Made by a program: the position numbers and the translations under genes | The notes under the pieces: generated by a model | Told to the model about the DNA's origin: nothing | What the model saw: only the letters and a program-made list of their open reading frames with translations | Database searches by the model: none | Assembly (NCBI RefSeq): GCF_019578655.1 | Contig: NC_063256.1 | Coordinates: 5,456,001 to 5,520,000, forward strand | DNA from: Ricinus communis | Lineage: Eukaryota > Streptophyta > Magnoliopsida > Malpighiales > Euphorbiaceae | Reading direction: 5' to 3' | DNA: 64,000 nucleotides | Shown: one piece after another, positions 47,644 to 61,250 of the stretch | Position numbering within the stretch: position 1 is the stretch's first letter | Layout: each line of letters starts with the position of its first letter

Positions 47644-49994
47644 AACAAATCAAAGCATTTACTTAAAATATAATACACCCTCACTCAATGAATAATAATC
47701 ATTTTTTAAAAATTATTATCTAATATAATTTTAGCACTAAATATTAATAGTTTAATTTTATATACGTTTTATTATTATTTTGATAATTTTTTATTAACTG
47801 TTTTTGAGTTTACAAGATAAATAATTATTTAAATATTACTTATTACTGTTCAAAAGCTTAGTATGTGCATGGATTTTTACAAGAAAAAATATAAATATAA
47901 ATATATTCAATAAATTTGACTAAACCTTTTATCATCTATTTGTTATTAATATATAATTTTAAATAAATCATTCTTTTTACTAAATATTAAAATTATAGAC
48001 AATTTATTTTTATATTTAATTTCAAAATATAAGACTAGTCTAATATAAATATGAGTTTGAATAAAATAAGAGAATATATGATCTATTTTATTAAATTTGA
48101 AGTTTTTAGATAATTTGATTCAATATTATTAATTTGAGTCTTATTTAATTTAGGCTTCATTAATAATTTCTGATTAAAAATTGATAGTTAACGAATAATA
48201 TAATTTTTTTTAAATATAGTTTTTATTATGTCTTAACATATTAAATTCTAAAATATAATTCATAATATATTTTTACATGTTTGTATTTGCATATGGCCAA
48301 TATGTTCTTAATTTTTTATAAAAAATTTGTGTGCCTATAATGATTACATTAATTTAAAGTCAAAAGATATATTTAATGATAATGAGACAGTAAATAGTTA
48401 AATATGTTTTAATATTAATTTTGTCAAATTATATTATATTAATATACTAAATATGCATAAAAAATATAATAAAAAATTTATTTGAAGTATTTGATAAAGT
48501 AGAAAGTAAACTTTAGGTAATATAATATATGAAAAGAAAATTCTACACTAAGAATAGTCAATCTTTAAAATAAATAAAATCACTGATAAGTTCAGTCATT
48601 AATTTTATAATTAATTCAAATTAATTTTATTGATTAATAATATTTAAAAGAAAATATTAAATTTTATTAATAATAATATTTAAAAATTATATATATTTTT
48701 AAAATTAATATCTTATATTAACTTATTAATATTCTAAAAGTAATATCAAAATTTTTTAATACATTATAAATTATTTAAATTAAAATTAAAAAAATAAATG
48801 TAATAGTTAGAATTGATGTCGTGACCACACTAAACAGTGACCCATATTTTCATGTTTTTAAGATATCGACCAGGATACGTACCTTGATTTTACACCGCCG
48901 CCTTGGCCCAATCCACCTCCCCGACACAAGGACGGGACCATTAACGCGATGATCCAAGTCGGTGCCTAAGATGATGATGATCACTACCATCAGTATTGGA
49001 CAAAATTCTTTATTAAACTACTAAATTTTTTCAAATCAATAAATATAACCAATAATTACGGAAAATAACAACCGATAAATGCTTCACTTACTGTAATTCA
49101 TGGGCATCATTTTAGAAGAAAATGTGAATGCATATGAAGAAGTAATTATTGAATTACATTCCAATGGGGCAGCATACCATTTTGAAGAAGATAAAACCAG
49201 TTGGGTCGATTTGATTGGCTTAGCATGACAGAGAGCTTGGTTTTCAATGAATTTATCTACCTTCCGACAAACAAAATTAAATCGCCAGGTGTCGGATCTG
49301 TCAAATACACAAGTGCAATAACCAAAACACAAGTTTGTGATTAGATGGTCCAGGGGTCACTGTTCTATGTTGTTGATGGTTGATTGCTATACTAAGACGA
49401 TTCTTTTTATTCCTTTTACTAAGACCGCCTTGCTACAGTTTCATTTAATGAACCGTTAGCCTTCATGACTTCTAAGGATGAGAAGCCATTGAGGTTTAAT
49501 CCATTCCAGCGGAGTCGAAAAGTTTTGAGCATAATTTAATACATATATTATTAAAATTTAATATTTTATTGGAACTCGATTGAATTTTGTTTATAGAGTT
49601 TAAATTTAATTAGGTAAAATATTTAAATTTTTTAAATATTAATGAATTCAACTAAATAAATAAAATCATTTTTCATATAATTTTGAAATTAAATTTAAAT
49701 ATATGCTTAAATTATAAATATTTTTAATAAATAAATACTATAGGTACATCTTCATCTTGCTTTAAATTTTTTTCAAGAGATTAAAAATTTAAATTTGACT
49801 TAATAAATTATTCAAGTTTGATTCAATTAAAATTGAATCAATTTTGAGTAGCTAACTAGTTAGTTCGACTAAATTATACCTTTCGATCAATTATATTATA
49901 TGATCTATGATAATAAAAAACAAGCATAATTTTATTTTATTTTTGATACAAGAGAGGGTTAAATAGCTAGAAAAACAAAGGAAAAAAAAGAAAA

Positions 49995-50512
49995 ACAAGC
50001 AACCTCAAACGTTGACTCGACGAGGTCAAGCTACCCCAATCCCATCATTCGGCAGTAAATGGAAAAACACCAATTGGCGCCATGTTCAGCTCATGAATGC
50101 CAACAGAAAGATCAACATTACTGGCAAGCCAATCTGCAACTTGGTTAGCTTCGTGATATATATAAACCACAGAAACATCTCAGACAGTGAAGCTCTAAAA
50201 GATCAAGACATGCATTGACCATATTCACATGCAGGTTATTACATTTGAACTTTTTATTCAACCACTTGACAGCCAACAAAAAATTAGATTGGATTATCAG
50301 TTTGCGAAAACCTCTCTTCCATGTGAGGGATAGATACTGTAAAAGAGCCCACAATTCTGCATCTATGGCCAAACAGTTTTCTACACTAATCATAAACCTT
50401 CAAATCCATTTTCCCAAGTTATCTCTGGAAACTCCTCCCCCTCCTGCAGTTCCCAGGACTCATTTAGAGCTGCCATCAGTATTAAGAACAACATAATCTT
50501 CTCGGGCCGGAC
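49995..50512 (-). pseudogene. LINE-type RNase H fragment, broken
   Basis: The minus strand from about 50510 reads the plant LINE-associated RNase H (RVT_3) domain: VLNTDGSSK (about 50466-50492, first catalytic Asp), GTAGGGGVSRDNLGKW, AELWALL (catalytic Glu), RKLIIQSNFLLAVKWL, then after a frame change the block YHEANQVADWLA (about 50110-50150). Two in-frame stops occur (after SSK and after GKW), and one frame change lies near 50185. The second catalytic Asp (usual ESDS) is Asn here (QSN). No reverse transcriptase or target duplication was seen nearby, so this is an isolated remnant or a captured exon that decayed. Confidence 0.82.
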
Positions 50513-51000
50513 TCCGGCTAATTAATCTTATGCTTTTGAAACACTAAAGTTTAGCTATTTAATTATTTTAATATTTTAACATTTGATTTAACTAACCAAG
50601 GCTTGAATTCTGTTTTTTTTTTTTTTATAAATTTTAGAAAAATATTAATTTTTAATTTAACTAAAAAAACACTTATATTTATTTTTTTAATAATGATAAT
50701 GCAATGGCTAGATAGTGCAGGTAGTAAAAGTGGTGAAGGTAAGAGTGATTAATAGAGTTAAGAGTGGTAAGACTTATTTATTATTAAATTATACTAAAAT
50801 TATAAATATAAAAAAATTATTACAACTTTTTTGAATTACTTTTATTTTCGAAAGGATTAAGTTAAATTAGAGGGATAAAAGGTCAATTTAAATTATGTTC
50901 TTATTAATATTTATTTAAAATGAAAAAGAATGTTAATTTGGAGGTAATACAAAAAAAGAAAAGTATTTGTTTGTTTGAGGGAAGGGCTAATGGGAATTGT
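50513..51000. other. Intergenic, no gene recognised
   Basis: AT-rich sequence with a T run at about 50614-50625. Nothing supported. Confidence 0.5.
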
Positions 51001-51029
51001 GGAAGGATAAAAATGGGAAGGAAGGACAA

Positions 51030-51440
51030 GGATTCAAAAAGGCCTTAATCATTCCATCTTCGTCGATTTTCCTCGTTCATTACTCCCCCCATTCCAACCC
51101 CACACTCCAAACAAAGCAAAGAAAAGCCCAATCCCCTATACCCTTCCCACTGTACGAAGCACCCAGCAGGTAACACGTGTCACGCCCCCACTCCCACCAA
51201 CCATGTCCCCATCAAAGTTATCCAAACACTAAACCCCATCCTCCGCCCCCACTTTCAATCGAATCAAAACGTTTTCAAAATAATATAATATAGTTAGTGG
51301 TTATCCTCGCCGGAACCACGTGGTATCCACGTGAGATAAAGGTCAATGAAAGCGAAGTGAAATAGAGAGAGAGAGAAATGGGCTTGTTTTTGTGCTGTGT
51401 GGGTCCGAGTTTATCTGGTCGCCGCATTTGACGGGATGGC
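51030..51440. promoter_or_regulatory. G-box-rich, GC-richer island
   Basis: Stands out from AT-rich flanks. It has three CACGTG cores: 51174-51179 (within ACACGTGT), 51317-51322 and 51328-51333. The left half is C-rich with CCCCCACTCCCACC-type strings, and a GA run lies at 51367-51377. G-boxes bind bZIP and bHLH factors, as in light- or ABA-responsive promoters. No coding gene follows within several kb on either side, so it may be an orphaned promoter, an unrecognised non-coding gene, or a distal enhancer. Confidence 0.4.
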
Positions 51441-54400
51441 TCCTAATATCTAAATACCAAGTTGGTGGGTCGATGGCTCCTTTATTTATGTAACCTTTCA
51501 AAAATTCTATAAAATAACTAAAATATTATTTTTATTGTTTAAATTTTTATCTTTTTTTTTTAAATTTACATTATGATTTCTTTCAGTTATTTTATATTAT
51601 TTTATCAAAAATAATTAAAAAACTAAAAACAACAAAACTGTAATTCAAAAAAATTTAAAAATTATATTTTTAATATTTTAACACATTAAAGTAAAAAAAT
51701 TTATAAAACTAAAAAATATAGATACTTTTATAATTTTTTATTTAATTATATTTTTTGTTAATTTTAGGATTATTTTAGTATATTTTTATTTTTTAATTAT
51801 AAGTTGTTTTTGTAAAATAATTTTTTATTTAATTTTACTTTAAAATATAATGAGAGAGAAAATAATAAAAAAGGGATAAGTTGTGGGGAGAAAAAATAAA
51901 AAAATATTAAAAGAAAAAATAAAAATAAAAATTATAAGAACAACACTTAGTAGTTTATTGAAAATAAATTTTATTTTTTAAACACTATGTAAAAAGTTTT
52001 GAGAAGAGAAAATAAATAAATTTTATTTTTTTATTTAAATAACAATAAACAAAAATAATAACAAACACCCTTAATAAGATAATTATAGTTTATACGAATA
52101 GTAAGATTTTCAGTTTTTAGCTATTTTTATAAGATGTTCTTAGAAAGTTTAATAAATTACATAATAATTTAGATATTTTTGAATCTCTTAAAATCTAAAT
52201 AAAATATATTTATATTAAAATTTTAAAATATTTATACAGTAAATGATGTTTAAAATTAGAAATATAAATTATTAAATTGCTAATAAAAAATGATTATTAA
52301 ATTTAATAAAGAAACTATTAAAATTCAACAGATAAAATAATTTATTTTTAAAATAGAATGTTCCAAAGGTATCTTTCAGGCACCAATATTTAGCTTCCTT
52401 CTTCGGGTTCTTGATTACTCTTATCTCGAATTTCTATCATTTGCTTTTGTAGATTTCTCTCTGAATTCGTGTGTGGATATATCATTAATCACACATCGGA
52501 TGAAATTCAATTCATGGCCCATGCTGATGCTGTGTCTCCTAACAGTATGATTTATCATACTTTGATTATCTTCGGTAGTAGGTAATGAAAATTAATGCAA
52601 CATTGTTCAGAAAACTGTAATACTATACAAATTCTAACATATCATTTTTGAAAACGAAGAAATTAATAATATTTTATTATGTTTTATAGTTAAAAGATAT
52701 TTATATATATAACATTAAAATAAAAATATTATATTGCATCAAATATTTTTATAATATTAAATAAAATAATGATTCGAGTAGCGCTTCACTATATCTTATT
52801 AAATATAGTCTTACAATTTTATATTATTTATTATAAATTAGATAATCCATATGAGATTTTAAAAAAGGAATTCAATCCAACTAAAAATGGGTTAAATTGT
52901 ATCATTATAAAATTAAAAAAGAAAAATTGAATTTCAATTTTCTTATATACATCTATAATATTAGTAAAGATTTATTATTTTTTATTGAAAAATATTTATT
53001 CTATTATATTATAACTGTCTCTTTTTTCAAATAAAAAAATTTAATTATCTATCACTTTTATATATTCAATATATCATTAATTTTTTTTTAATTTCATCCT
53101 TATATTGAAATATGTGTAATAAATATTGTAATATCTATAAAATGGTAAATTGATCTAATATAGCTAGTTTTTCTCTATATTTAACTATATTAAATATTTT
53201 TTAAATATGAGTGAACTACTAAAAAGCAACAATTATAATGGAACATAAAAAATATATATAAGAAAATCACCATATTTATTATGTAATTAATCGCTACTAG
53301 CTATTGTTTGATTCTTGATTAGATAAAGAGAAACATATGGAAAAGTTAGTAGCATGAAAATATTGTTCCAATTGAGATATTCTTTTTGGATAATAATTCT
53401 TATAAAAAAGGAAAATTATTGTTTCTTCCAGGATCAATTTGAAAATTTTATTTTGGACCTTGAGGCCCAACTATAACAAGTGACAACATGTGTAATCAAG
53501 GCCCAGTTCATTAAGAAGGCAGCTATCAAATTGTATAGTCCGGTCAATTTCACAGGACAATTGTAAAGGCAGATGAGATTAGATGCCGTTTGTTTTAGGC
53601 GGCACAAATGACATATCGCTTTTTGTTTGAGGAAACAATATATGTCGTTTCGTTGAGTACCATTCACTCGGTATCGGAGCAGACCAATGAGGCACAAGGT
53701 CAAATGATTTGTGCGCTCAAGTTTCCTGATTTAAAGGTCAAGACTCCAAGTCAGAGGGAGCGCCATTATGGACCGTTTGATTCGTGTATCATTTTTCGTC
53801 CTCTGTTCTTGGAATTTTAGATCGTCTCAAAAATAAGAGGATAGCCGGTCCGCTGAAATACACCTTAAAAAATAAAATACTCTGAGAGAAAAGTAAACAT
53901 CTAAAATCTTGAAAAAACAAATTTTAGGCGACCTGTTGTTTGTGGACAACATATAACACGACGTCGTTTATCTGGAAAAGAAATGGTTCGTACTGACAAT
54001 TAATAAAAAGAAAAAAAATAAATGTTAGGAAATGGAAATGGGCCGAGCTATAGAATCAATTTATGGGCTTCTATTCTGACCAGTTTGAACGGAAAGCCCA
54101 ATTATTCAATTGTTGGTTCTTTTGATTTTATTTGAGAAAGCACACTGAGAATTAATGTAAATGTTACTACTGCTTCCTTCCTTGAACAATGATTATGAAA
54201 ATTTAAGAGTATCCAATCACAGGCAGAATAAGAAACATTTGTGTGTTTAAACAATGTCTTTTTCTTTTTAATTAATATAAGATTGACAATAAATGAAAAA
54301 CCAGCCTTACCACAAGGGAAACAAAATAAAGAAATCCCTGTTTATTAGCCAGTCTCTGGAGAAAACTTGGAGTCTAATCTGCAATTAGATTGGACACAAT

Positions 54401-55800
54401 TAGCCCCAACAGACCTCCACTTTCACTCGGCGATGGAAGTATTATTTAATTGATAAAATAATTAATTACCAATTAATAAATAATAATCCAATTGGCTTAT
54501 TATTATAATTTTTTTTTATAAGCAACCGAATTCAACTGTAATAAATAATTAACTTTTATAACTAAATAAGTCTAACATTGTATTTCTTATAAATAAATTT
54601 TATAAAAAATTTATATTCAAATTTATTATTTTATATTGACATAAATAAAAATTAATTTATAATTATATCTCACTACATCATTAGATTGGATATGTCTAAA
54701 TCAACTGTCGAATATGATGTAACTATAAATTTAGATAATACTAAACCTCTAATTTCGTCTTATCACATTTCAATTTTGATTATTTTAATTTCAAATTCAT
54801 TTATTTAATTTTTAATTTTGAATTATATTTTTTTAATTTACTTATTGGAGAGCTAATAAGTTATGAATTGGATAATTATTATCTAACATTCGTCATAAAA
54901 ATAAAAATTCATTTAATTTGAAAAGAATGAGTCAGATTCAAAACCTCTAATTCTTTAAAATAAATATTTTTATCACTTAAAATAGTATATTTTGAATACG
55001 AATGATTATGAATTTAGATGAATTCAGTGTTGAGTTATTTTAAGTTGGGATTATTAGCTTTTTTTATATAAATTCATATTAAAATAGGACAATTAATCTT
55101 CGAATAAGTTGGATAAGATTGTGAGGGTGAGGTCCGCCTTTGCCACCTCTACAATGAAGCCTTTATTATAATACACATTCATCCATAACCATTCAACACG
55201 TACTCCACTCCTACAATCTAATGGCTAAGATTGCACGTGTGCACAAATTCTGCAGTCAAAAGCTTTTGTATCTTTCAAACCCTAGAAGACTGAATCATAA
55301 CATTTGTTTATTAATGTAAGAAAAGCTCAGGCCCTATTTCATCTTTCTGTTTTCTTTCTATTTGTTTAATGAAAACCGAATTTTATTTTATTTTTTAAAA
55401 TATGGTCTTTACTTTACTATGACATCATAACATCATGAACATTGGTCTCATGTGAATGAAAAATTGCTTTACAACAAACTAAACTTGAATAAATAAGTTC
55501 ATTATTAGATGGGTTAATTATTTAATCACTTATCAATACATATAAAACAACCCAGCAATTAAAAAAGAAACGAGTTTGTGGTGCACATGATCCCCAATAG
55601 TCACTTATGTTTTGTCTTTATTTTTACAACTTTTATTATTGCATATAAATTATGGATTTATTTTTATAATTAGATGTAATATATATTAAATATTTTATTA
55701 TGTGATATAATTAAAGCTAGACTATTAAATTGAATTTTATTTTTAAATTTTTTTTTAAAAATTGAACGGAAAGAATTTATTCGATTTTTGTCCATAATTT

Positions 55801-55803
<3 letters not shown>

Positions 55804-55830
<27 letters not shown>
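55804..55830. repeat. (TA)n microsatellite
   Basis: About 13 TA units followed by a T run. Confidence 0.9.
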
Positions 55831-55839
<9 letters not shown>

Positions 55840-58800
55840 TTTCTAGAAGTTATATTATGTGCAAAGTATTCAAAGAGACAAAGAAGCTTTTTGTCAGAGC
55901 TCTAAAACACAGCTAACATGCAATCAGAAGAGATAATGGTAAAGAAAAAAAGAAGAAGAGAGTACATAATAATATGACAACTTTCTTTTTAGTTTATTTC
56001 TTTCTCTTTTGTCTATTAAAGGGTTTGGGGAGTATATTATTAAAGGTGAGTTCTTTTTCTTTGTGTTCTATTATATTAGGGTTTTTGAATTCACTTACTC
56101 AGGAGTTATAAGGACAGCTCTTTCGAACTCACATTCAACTAATGATTACTCATCACTCATTTAATTAATGTGGAACGATCACTTTTTCAAATGCAGCTAA
56201 TGGAGACTCAATAAATGTAAATTTATTTATCTAATTTAATTTTAATTTTTAAAGCTCTTTCCTTTTGTGCTATTGTCCAAAGCAGATGGCCAGAGAGTAT
56301 GAAAGTGGTTAAATGCTGCTTGACTATCTACTAGAAAGGGTATAATTTACAATATCTTTTCAATACGGTCATGGGCTCGAAGCCAACATCTTGTTTCATT
56401 AAATATTATCCAACATGCGGCTTCACTAAGAATACCTATTCTTCTTCTTCTTCTTCTTCTTTTTTGGCCTTTTTTTCATTCACAAATTACTTTTGACTAA
56501 GTTTTTTTATATTGGTCATGATACTTTCAATATGGGCTTTGCTTTAAATTTTTCATTTTTGCTTGATGTTTGCAGCAGCCTGAATTGTGCAACCATGTCT
56601 TTATAATAATCTCTTCATCTACATTTATTCATCTGAATTTTTTTCAAGATTTTTTCCCAATACAAATAGGCTTAATGGTTGGTGCATTTGATTATATTAG
56701 TAAAACAAAAGGGGGAATTTTTAAAAAGTATTAAATAATTACTAGAGAGACACTTAAAACTGCCACTCCAAACATGACTCAAAAAGTCGTGACTTTTGAA
56801 CCACGATCTAAGTAGTTAGGGAACTCAATTGGATATGAGGCTATTGCCTGTTGCACATTGTGTAAATATGATGCCATGATGAAAATTTTTACTAATTTAA
56901 GATTTATTTTTAATTGGGAGATCACATTATTAAATTTTTCCGTTCAGTATGAAAAGTATTATAAATATTAAATAAGTAATTAAAAAAAATTCAAACTTAT
57001 GATCTTATTCAAATTGAAAAATGCACTGATCAGATTAATTCTATAGATACTATATATATATAAAAACTTATTTCTAATACATAAATATTACAATTATTAG
57101 TTTTAACTATTTATATGTTAGTTACGATGTACCATATTAAGTTCATCTCACGGATTCTATAATGGGAAAACTAGAAATCATTACTCTATGTATATTATAC
57201 ATAACTGAGGCAATGCCTTAGGTTCCAATTATTCAATTCCCAGAAAGCACTGATACAATTTGTGTTTGTTGCTTCCATCAATAGCCCTAGCTAGCCTTAT
57301 GTGTGTGTGTATATATACATACGCACACACACACAAGTGTAGGCACTCATTAGTTACTGAAAATATACTTATTTTGCCTTCCATCAAGACCCAGATAACT
57401 CAAATATATGTGTCCCGAGGCTACTAACAAGTTGTGTGTCAATCCACCACATCACATGCATCTCCAATATTACCAAATTAAGTCACCAAAACTATAAATA
57501 CATACTTCAGAAAATATTTTGAACGCTTTCGTTATAATGCGCGATGAAAGTAAAACTATTTGTCTCATAACTGATAATAATTGTAATACTAACTTGGTGA
57601 AGTAAACATATTTTGGTCAATCTCTAGCTAGTTTGCGTCTACTCAACTTCTTCTAAATGGGTTGACCATACCATTATAGAGGCAAATTTAGTTTGTAGCA
57701 TAAAACAAAAAGGTTGCTTTCAGAAATTAAATTGGGGGTGGGAGGGTTTCATCTTCCAAGAGTGATGCTTCTAATAATTAAATAAAAACCTCCAAATGGG
57801 GTTTCTTTATTTATTCTTTTCTCTTTTTTTTTTTTTACCGTGGTTTGGCAATGTAATTATAAGGTTTGTGGAAGAAACATATATAACAATTAAGCTTAAT
57901 TGGGTTTGATAAAAGTTGTCAAAGCTATTAACTCATAATGTAGCCTCGTGCATTCAATCAAGGGGACACTTTGTCTAATTTTATGAAGACAATGGTAATT
58001 AATTATAGGTATTTAAAAACCAGAAAAACATATTTATGTTAGGTAAACCTACTCATTAGACCCTCATCCTCTCAGGCAAGTGGGTCCTCTATATATGGTG
58101 CTTACCTCAACAAGGGTGAGTGTGTTTTCCCTTAACTTCAATTATAGCATTCACCTTTTGCACTAATCCCCATTACTGATTTAGATTTTGGCATGTCAGA
58201 ACAGGGGCAACTTGTGGACTTTTTAACTTTTCGTTACATCTATCGGTTAAACTTACAAGTTTCAAAAGAAGTTCTCACTTTGAATTAGTAAGTTAATCAC
58301 AACCAATATTCTCATTCCAGATCTTAAGTTGGCAAGATTTCATGAATGGCTGATACTAAATTAAGGAAATGTTTTTATCTAAATACTTAAAATATCAAAT
58401 GAAAACTCATAAAATAATCTCGATATCTAATATATAAATGTTAATTAATTTATAGAATATAAGAGAATATACCATCTGTCATCTATAATTTAGTATTTAA
58501 ATTTTAGAGATTGGAGAATTTTAGAATTTGATAATTCTCTTCTAATACAAAGAATAAAAACACTTCCGTCCACTTCAAATTTTGCCAAAGTCAAAAACGG
58601 AATTCGAGGGAAGAAGAGAATTATACTCATTTTGCAGTTCTTTAAGTAAATATTGTTATCAACATCAAGTTAATCAATTTTTTATTTCTTTTATTTTTAT
58701 TTTTTATGTGGCATTATTATCATATGTAACGCAACTCAGAATTAGTCACCTTGACTTGCTAAAATAAACAGATAAATTAAATTAACCTCGTGGGATTCCT

Positions 58801-59108
58801 ACTACATATATATATATGAAACTCATTCAATATTGTCATCCACACCAAACACCTATAATTGGCTTGTATATTTCTTTGTGGGCAAACGACAACATAGGCT
58901 TCAAATTTGTCTCTATTTATGTTGTCCCTTTTAACTTGATATAGACGAATATAATATACAACAATTCTAGGAGACATAAAAAGAATTATAAACAATATCA
59001 AGCCTAACTGTCCCCATTATTGTCCTTCAGTAAATAAAAAAAGAAAGAAATTATCTTTAGTAGAAAGTTAACCACCCTAGTTTATTAAGTTGTCTAACCT
59101 ACCAAGAT

Positions 59109-59110
<2 letters not shown>

Positions 59111-59165
<55 letters not shown>
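59111..59165. repeat. Long (TA)n microsatellite
   Basis: About 27 uninterrupted TA units, roughly 370 bp beyond the LBD stop codon. Likely hypervariable. Confidence 0.95.
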
Positions 59166-59168
<3 letters not shown>

Positions 59169-59538
59169 ATAGTAATAATGTCTATTTAGTAACACAGGAA
59201 CTCATGGATTAATTCATGTTCTGAGGATTCACTTCATTTTAGAATTTTTTGAAACCTTTTTTTAATATGAATTTCTCTGTTAGTAGAGAGGAAGGAGATT
59301 ATATTATATGCAATCCTACCAGTTGGAAGAAGGGACAGATAGAAAGAGTGAATTTGCCAAGCTGTTATATTCTTCTTCTTCATGATAGGGAAAAAGAAAG
59401 AAAAATTGCTTGTATTTAGGCTCATCAAAACTTACTTTTTCAGTTCCTCCGATGGTTCCCAAAATTATATACAAAAGTTCATTTGGAAGCACAAACAAAG
59501 AAGCATGGAACATCAAGAATTTGTAGTTATAATTATTA

Positions 59539-60618
59539 TTAGTTTCTCATCATCCTAAGCGCAAGTTCTTGAAGCTCACCCCACTCACTACTATTGTATG
59601 GTCTTTTCTTGGCACTAGATTGGTATGCAAAATCTTCTCTGCTGCTTTGAATATCTTGCATGCTAATAACCCCATCAAAGTTATGCTCAACTGATTCGAG
59701 TGAGCTCTGTGGGGAGATTGGATTCGTATAAATAGCTGCATAATTATTAGAAATTGCAATTGATGATGACGGCATTCCACAAATATTATTTCCTTGCCAT
59801 TGGTTCTCCATATTGCGCGATGAATCCACCATGCTTTGTGCCAGTTGAGCCTTCACTTGCATCAGTTGAGCTTGTAAGCATGCCACCTAAGAGATTTTGG
59901 AAATGACTAAAATTAGATTAATTATGCTCTAACTTACTCTTTTTTTTTTTTTTTTCCATACTTTAGTATCTCCGATGGCTTGTCTAAAAGCTAATTAAAA
60001 AACTAGCTCTATATATATACGATGAATAAAATTAAATATAAAAAATTTACTTGCATGTTTTAGTGCGAATTAATTTAAAGCAATAGTTTTATGAAGCATA
60101 TATGCTTTATAGTGCAGAGAATCATAGTCTGAACCTGGACAGGTCCTTTTCTATTTAAAACTTCTTAAGGTATAAAAAATGTTATTCCATAATCTTAATA
60201 TGAGAAGACATAGTAAAAGATGGAACTGTAAAAGTTATGTAATTTGAGAGATAAATGCTTACACAAACATGTAAAGAAATGAATAGGAATATGCAACATA
60301 TAAAGGAATCAGGAAAAGAAAGCTAACCTGCTGTTGCAAAGAAAAAATATGAGCAACACACCCATAAACAGGGTCTCTAATCCTAGCTTGAGCTTCATAG
60401 GCAATTGTAACAACAGCTTCGCAACGATCAGCAACAGGTACATGCAACAACAACTTAGACACGTTACTAGCACCAAAAACCTTGTGAATGGCGGCAAATC
60501 TTGCAGGCCCTTGTTCCGAGCAGAAATAGGGGGCGAAAATACAGTCCGAAGCGCATTTTCTGCGGAGAAACTTGCATGCTCCACAAGGAGAGCCAGTTCC
60601 GCTTCCTGATGATGCCAT
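59539..60618 (-). CDS. LBD16: LOB-domain transcription factor, LBD16 type
   Basis: Two exons on the minus strand: 60328-60618 and 59539-59886 (sum 639 nt, 212 residues; intron 59887-60327, GT-AG). The LOB domain is complete: the zinc-binding block [15 protein letters not shown] (Cys 12, 15, 22, 26; C-X2-C-X6-C-X3-C), the GAS block ([17 protein letters not shown]) and the leucine-zipper-like region that crosses the intron ([22 protein letters not shown]). The N-terminal [17 protein letters not shown] and the [21 protein letters not shown] stretch point to LBD16, which acts downstream of ARF7/ARF19 in lateral root initiation. LBD29 and LBD18 are relatives and less likely. The protein is somewhat shorter than Arabidopsis LBD16. 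The intron after Gln97 is the family's usual place. Confidence 0.95.
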
Positions 60619-60707
60619 GTGAAAGCACCAAAAGATGAAGAAACAAGGAAAGGAAACAAAGGAACTTAAAGAAACAAAGGAAATAAAGAAAGAAAGAGAG
60701 AGGTATG

Positions 60708-60741
<34 letters not shown>
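60708..60741. promoter_or_regulatory. TATA-like (TA)n plus (GA)n in the LBD16 core promoter
   Basis: TATATATATATA at 60708-60720 followed by a GA run to 60741, 90-120 bp upstream of the ATG. On the minus strand the order is CT run, then TATA. It could serve as the TATA box with a leader of only about 60 nt, or the true start may be further upstream. Confidence 0.4.
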
Positions 60742-60742
<1 letters not shown>

Positions 60743-61079
60743 TCTTGAAATTTTAATTAAGGCACACGAGCACACTAGGTAATGGTGCAAAGAAAAATGA
60801 GGCTATACGAGAGGGGATGTGGCTAATATCTGGAGATTAAGGGACATTAAAGGGAGGGGACCTTATAAGGGAAGTGAATGGGGGACATGGAAGGTCTTCA
60901 TGTAGGGTTCTAAGGGAACACTAAGTAATGGTTGATGCAATATGACTCTGAGGGTTCTTTTTTTTCTTTTTAATGGTAATAGACCATTCTTTTGTATTAA
61001 ATTTTTATTAATGTTTTGAATAATGGGTTTAGCTTAGTGTCTGTGTGTGTTTTCTTTCTTTTAATAATAAGTTCCTCTT

Positions 61080-61250
61080 GCTTTCAGGTTTGATTGCTTC
61101 AGGATGGTTTTTCAATAGCAATTTCCTTTTCTTTTTTCCGCCGAACGCCGCACCTGGGAACTGGGGCTTTTTGTCGCTTTGTGGGCTTTTAGGCAGCCAC
61201 CTGCCGGTTATTTCTACCGACAACCACTCTACTAATTCAGCGTTATTTTC
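61080..61250. promoter_or_regulatory. GC-richer promoter island upstream of LBD16 with TGTC elements
   Basis: About 460-630 bp upstream of the LBD16 ATG. It contains CCGACA at 61217-61222 (TGTCGG on the LBD16 strand, a high-affinity auxin response element core) and TGTCGC at 61172-61177 on the other strand, 39 bp apart. It contrasts sharply with AT-rich flanks. Functional meaning is inferred. Confidence 0.4.

Larger units (their letters stand above)
42841..49990. other. AT-rich gene desert
   Basis: About 7 kb with no supported gene. Landmarks: a TCGGGTCGGGTCGGGTCGTG pentamer run at about 43857-43877, a T run at about 44410-44429, a (TA)n repeat at about 46006-46045, T and A runs near 46290-46315 and 46461-46482, and a perfect 37-nt palindrome at 47607-47643. 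Small GC-richer islets stand out at about 46323-46380 and 48885-48965; I recognise neither. Open frames such as 49084-49332 look random. Confidence 0.55.
51441..59538. other. AT-rich gene desert left of the LBD gene
   Basis: About 8 kb without a supported gene. A less AT-rich stretch at 53440-54010 has overlapping short frames on both strands (53434-53703 minus, 53608-53820 plus) without recognisable domains, and an ACACGACGTCGTTTA motif at about 53957. A (TA)n repeat lies at 55804-55830, a (CTT)n run at about 56430-56462 and a GT/TA mixed repeat at about 57301-57335. The LBD 3'UTR is expected just left of 59539. Confidence 0.5.

Noticed and set aside
49084..49332. 82-codon minus-strand frame in the desert
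   Set aside because: No recognisable motif and surrounded by non-coding AT-rich DNA.
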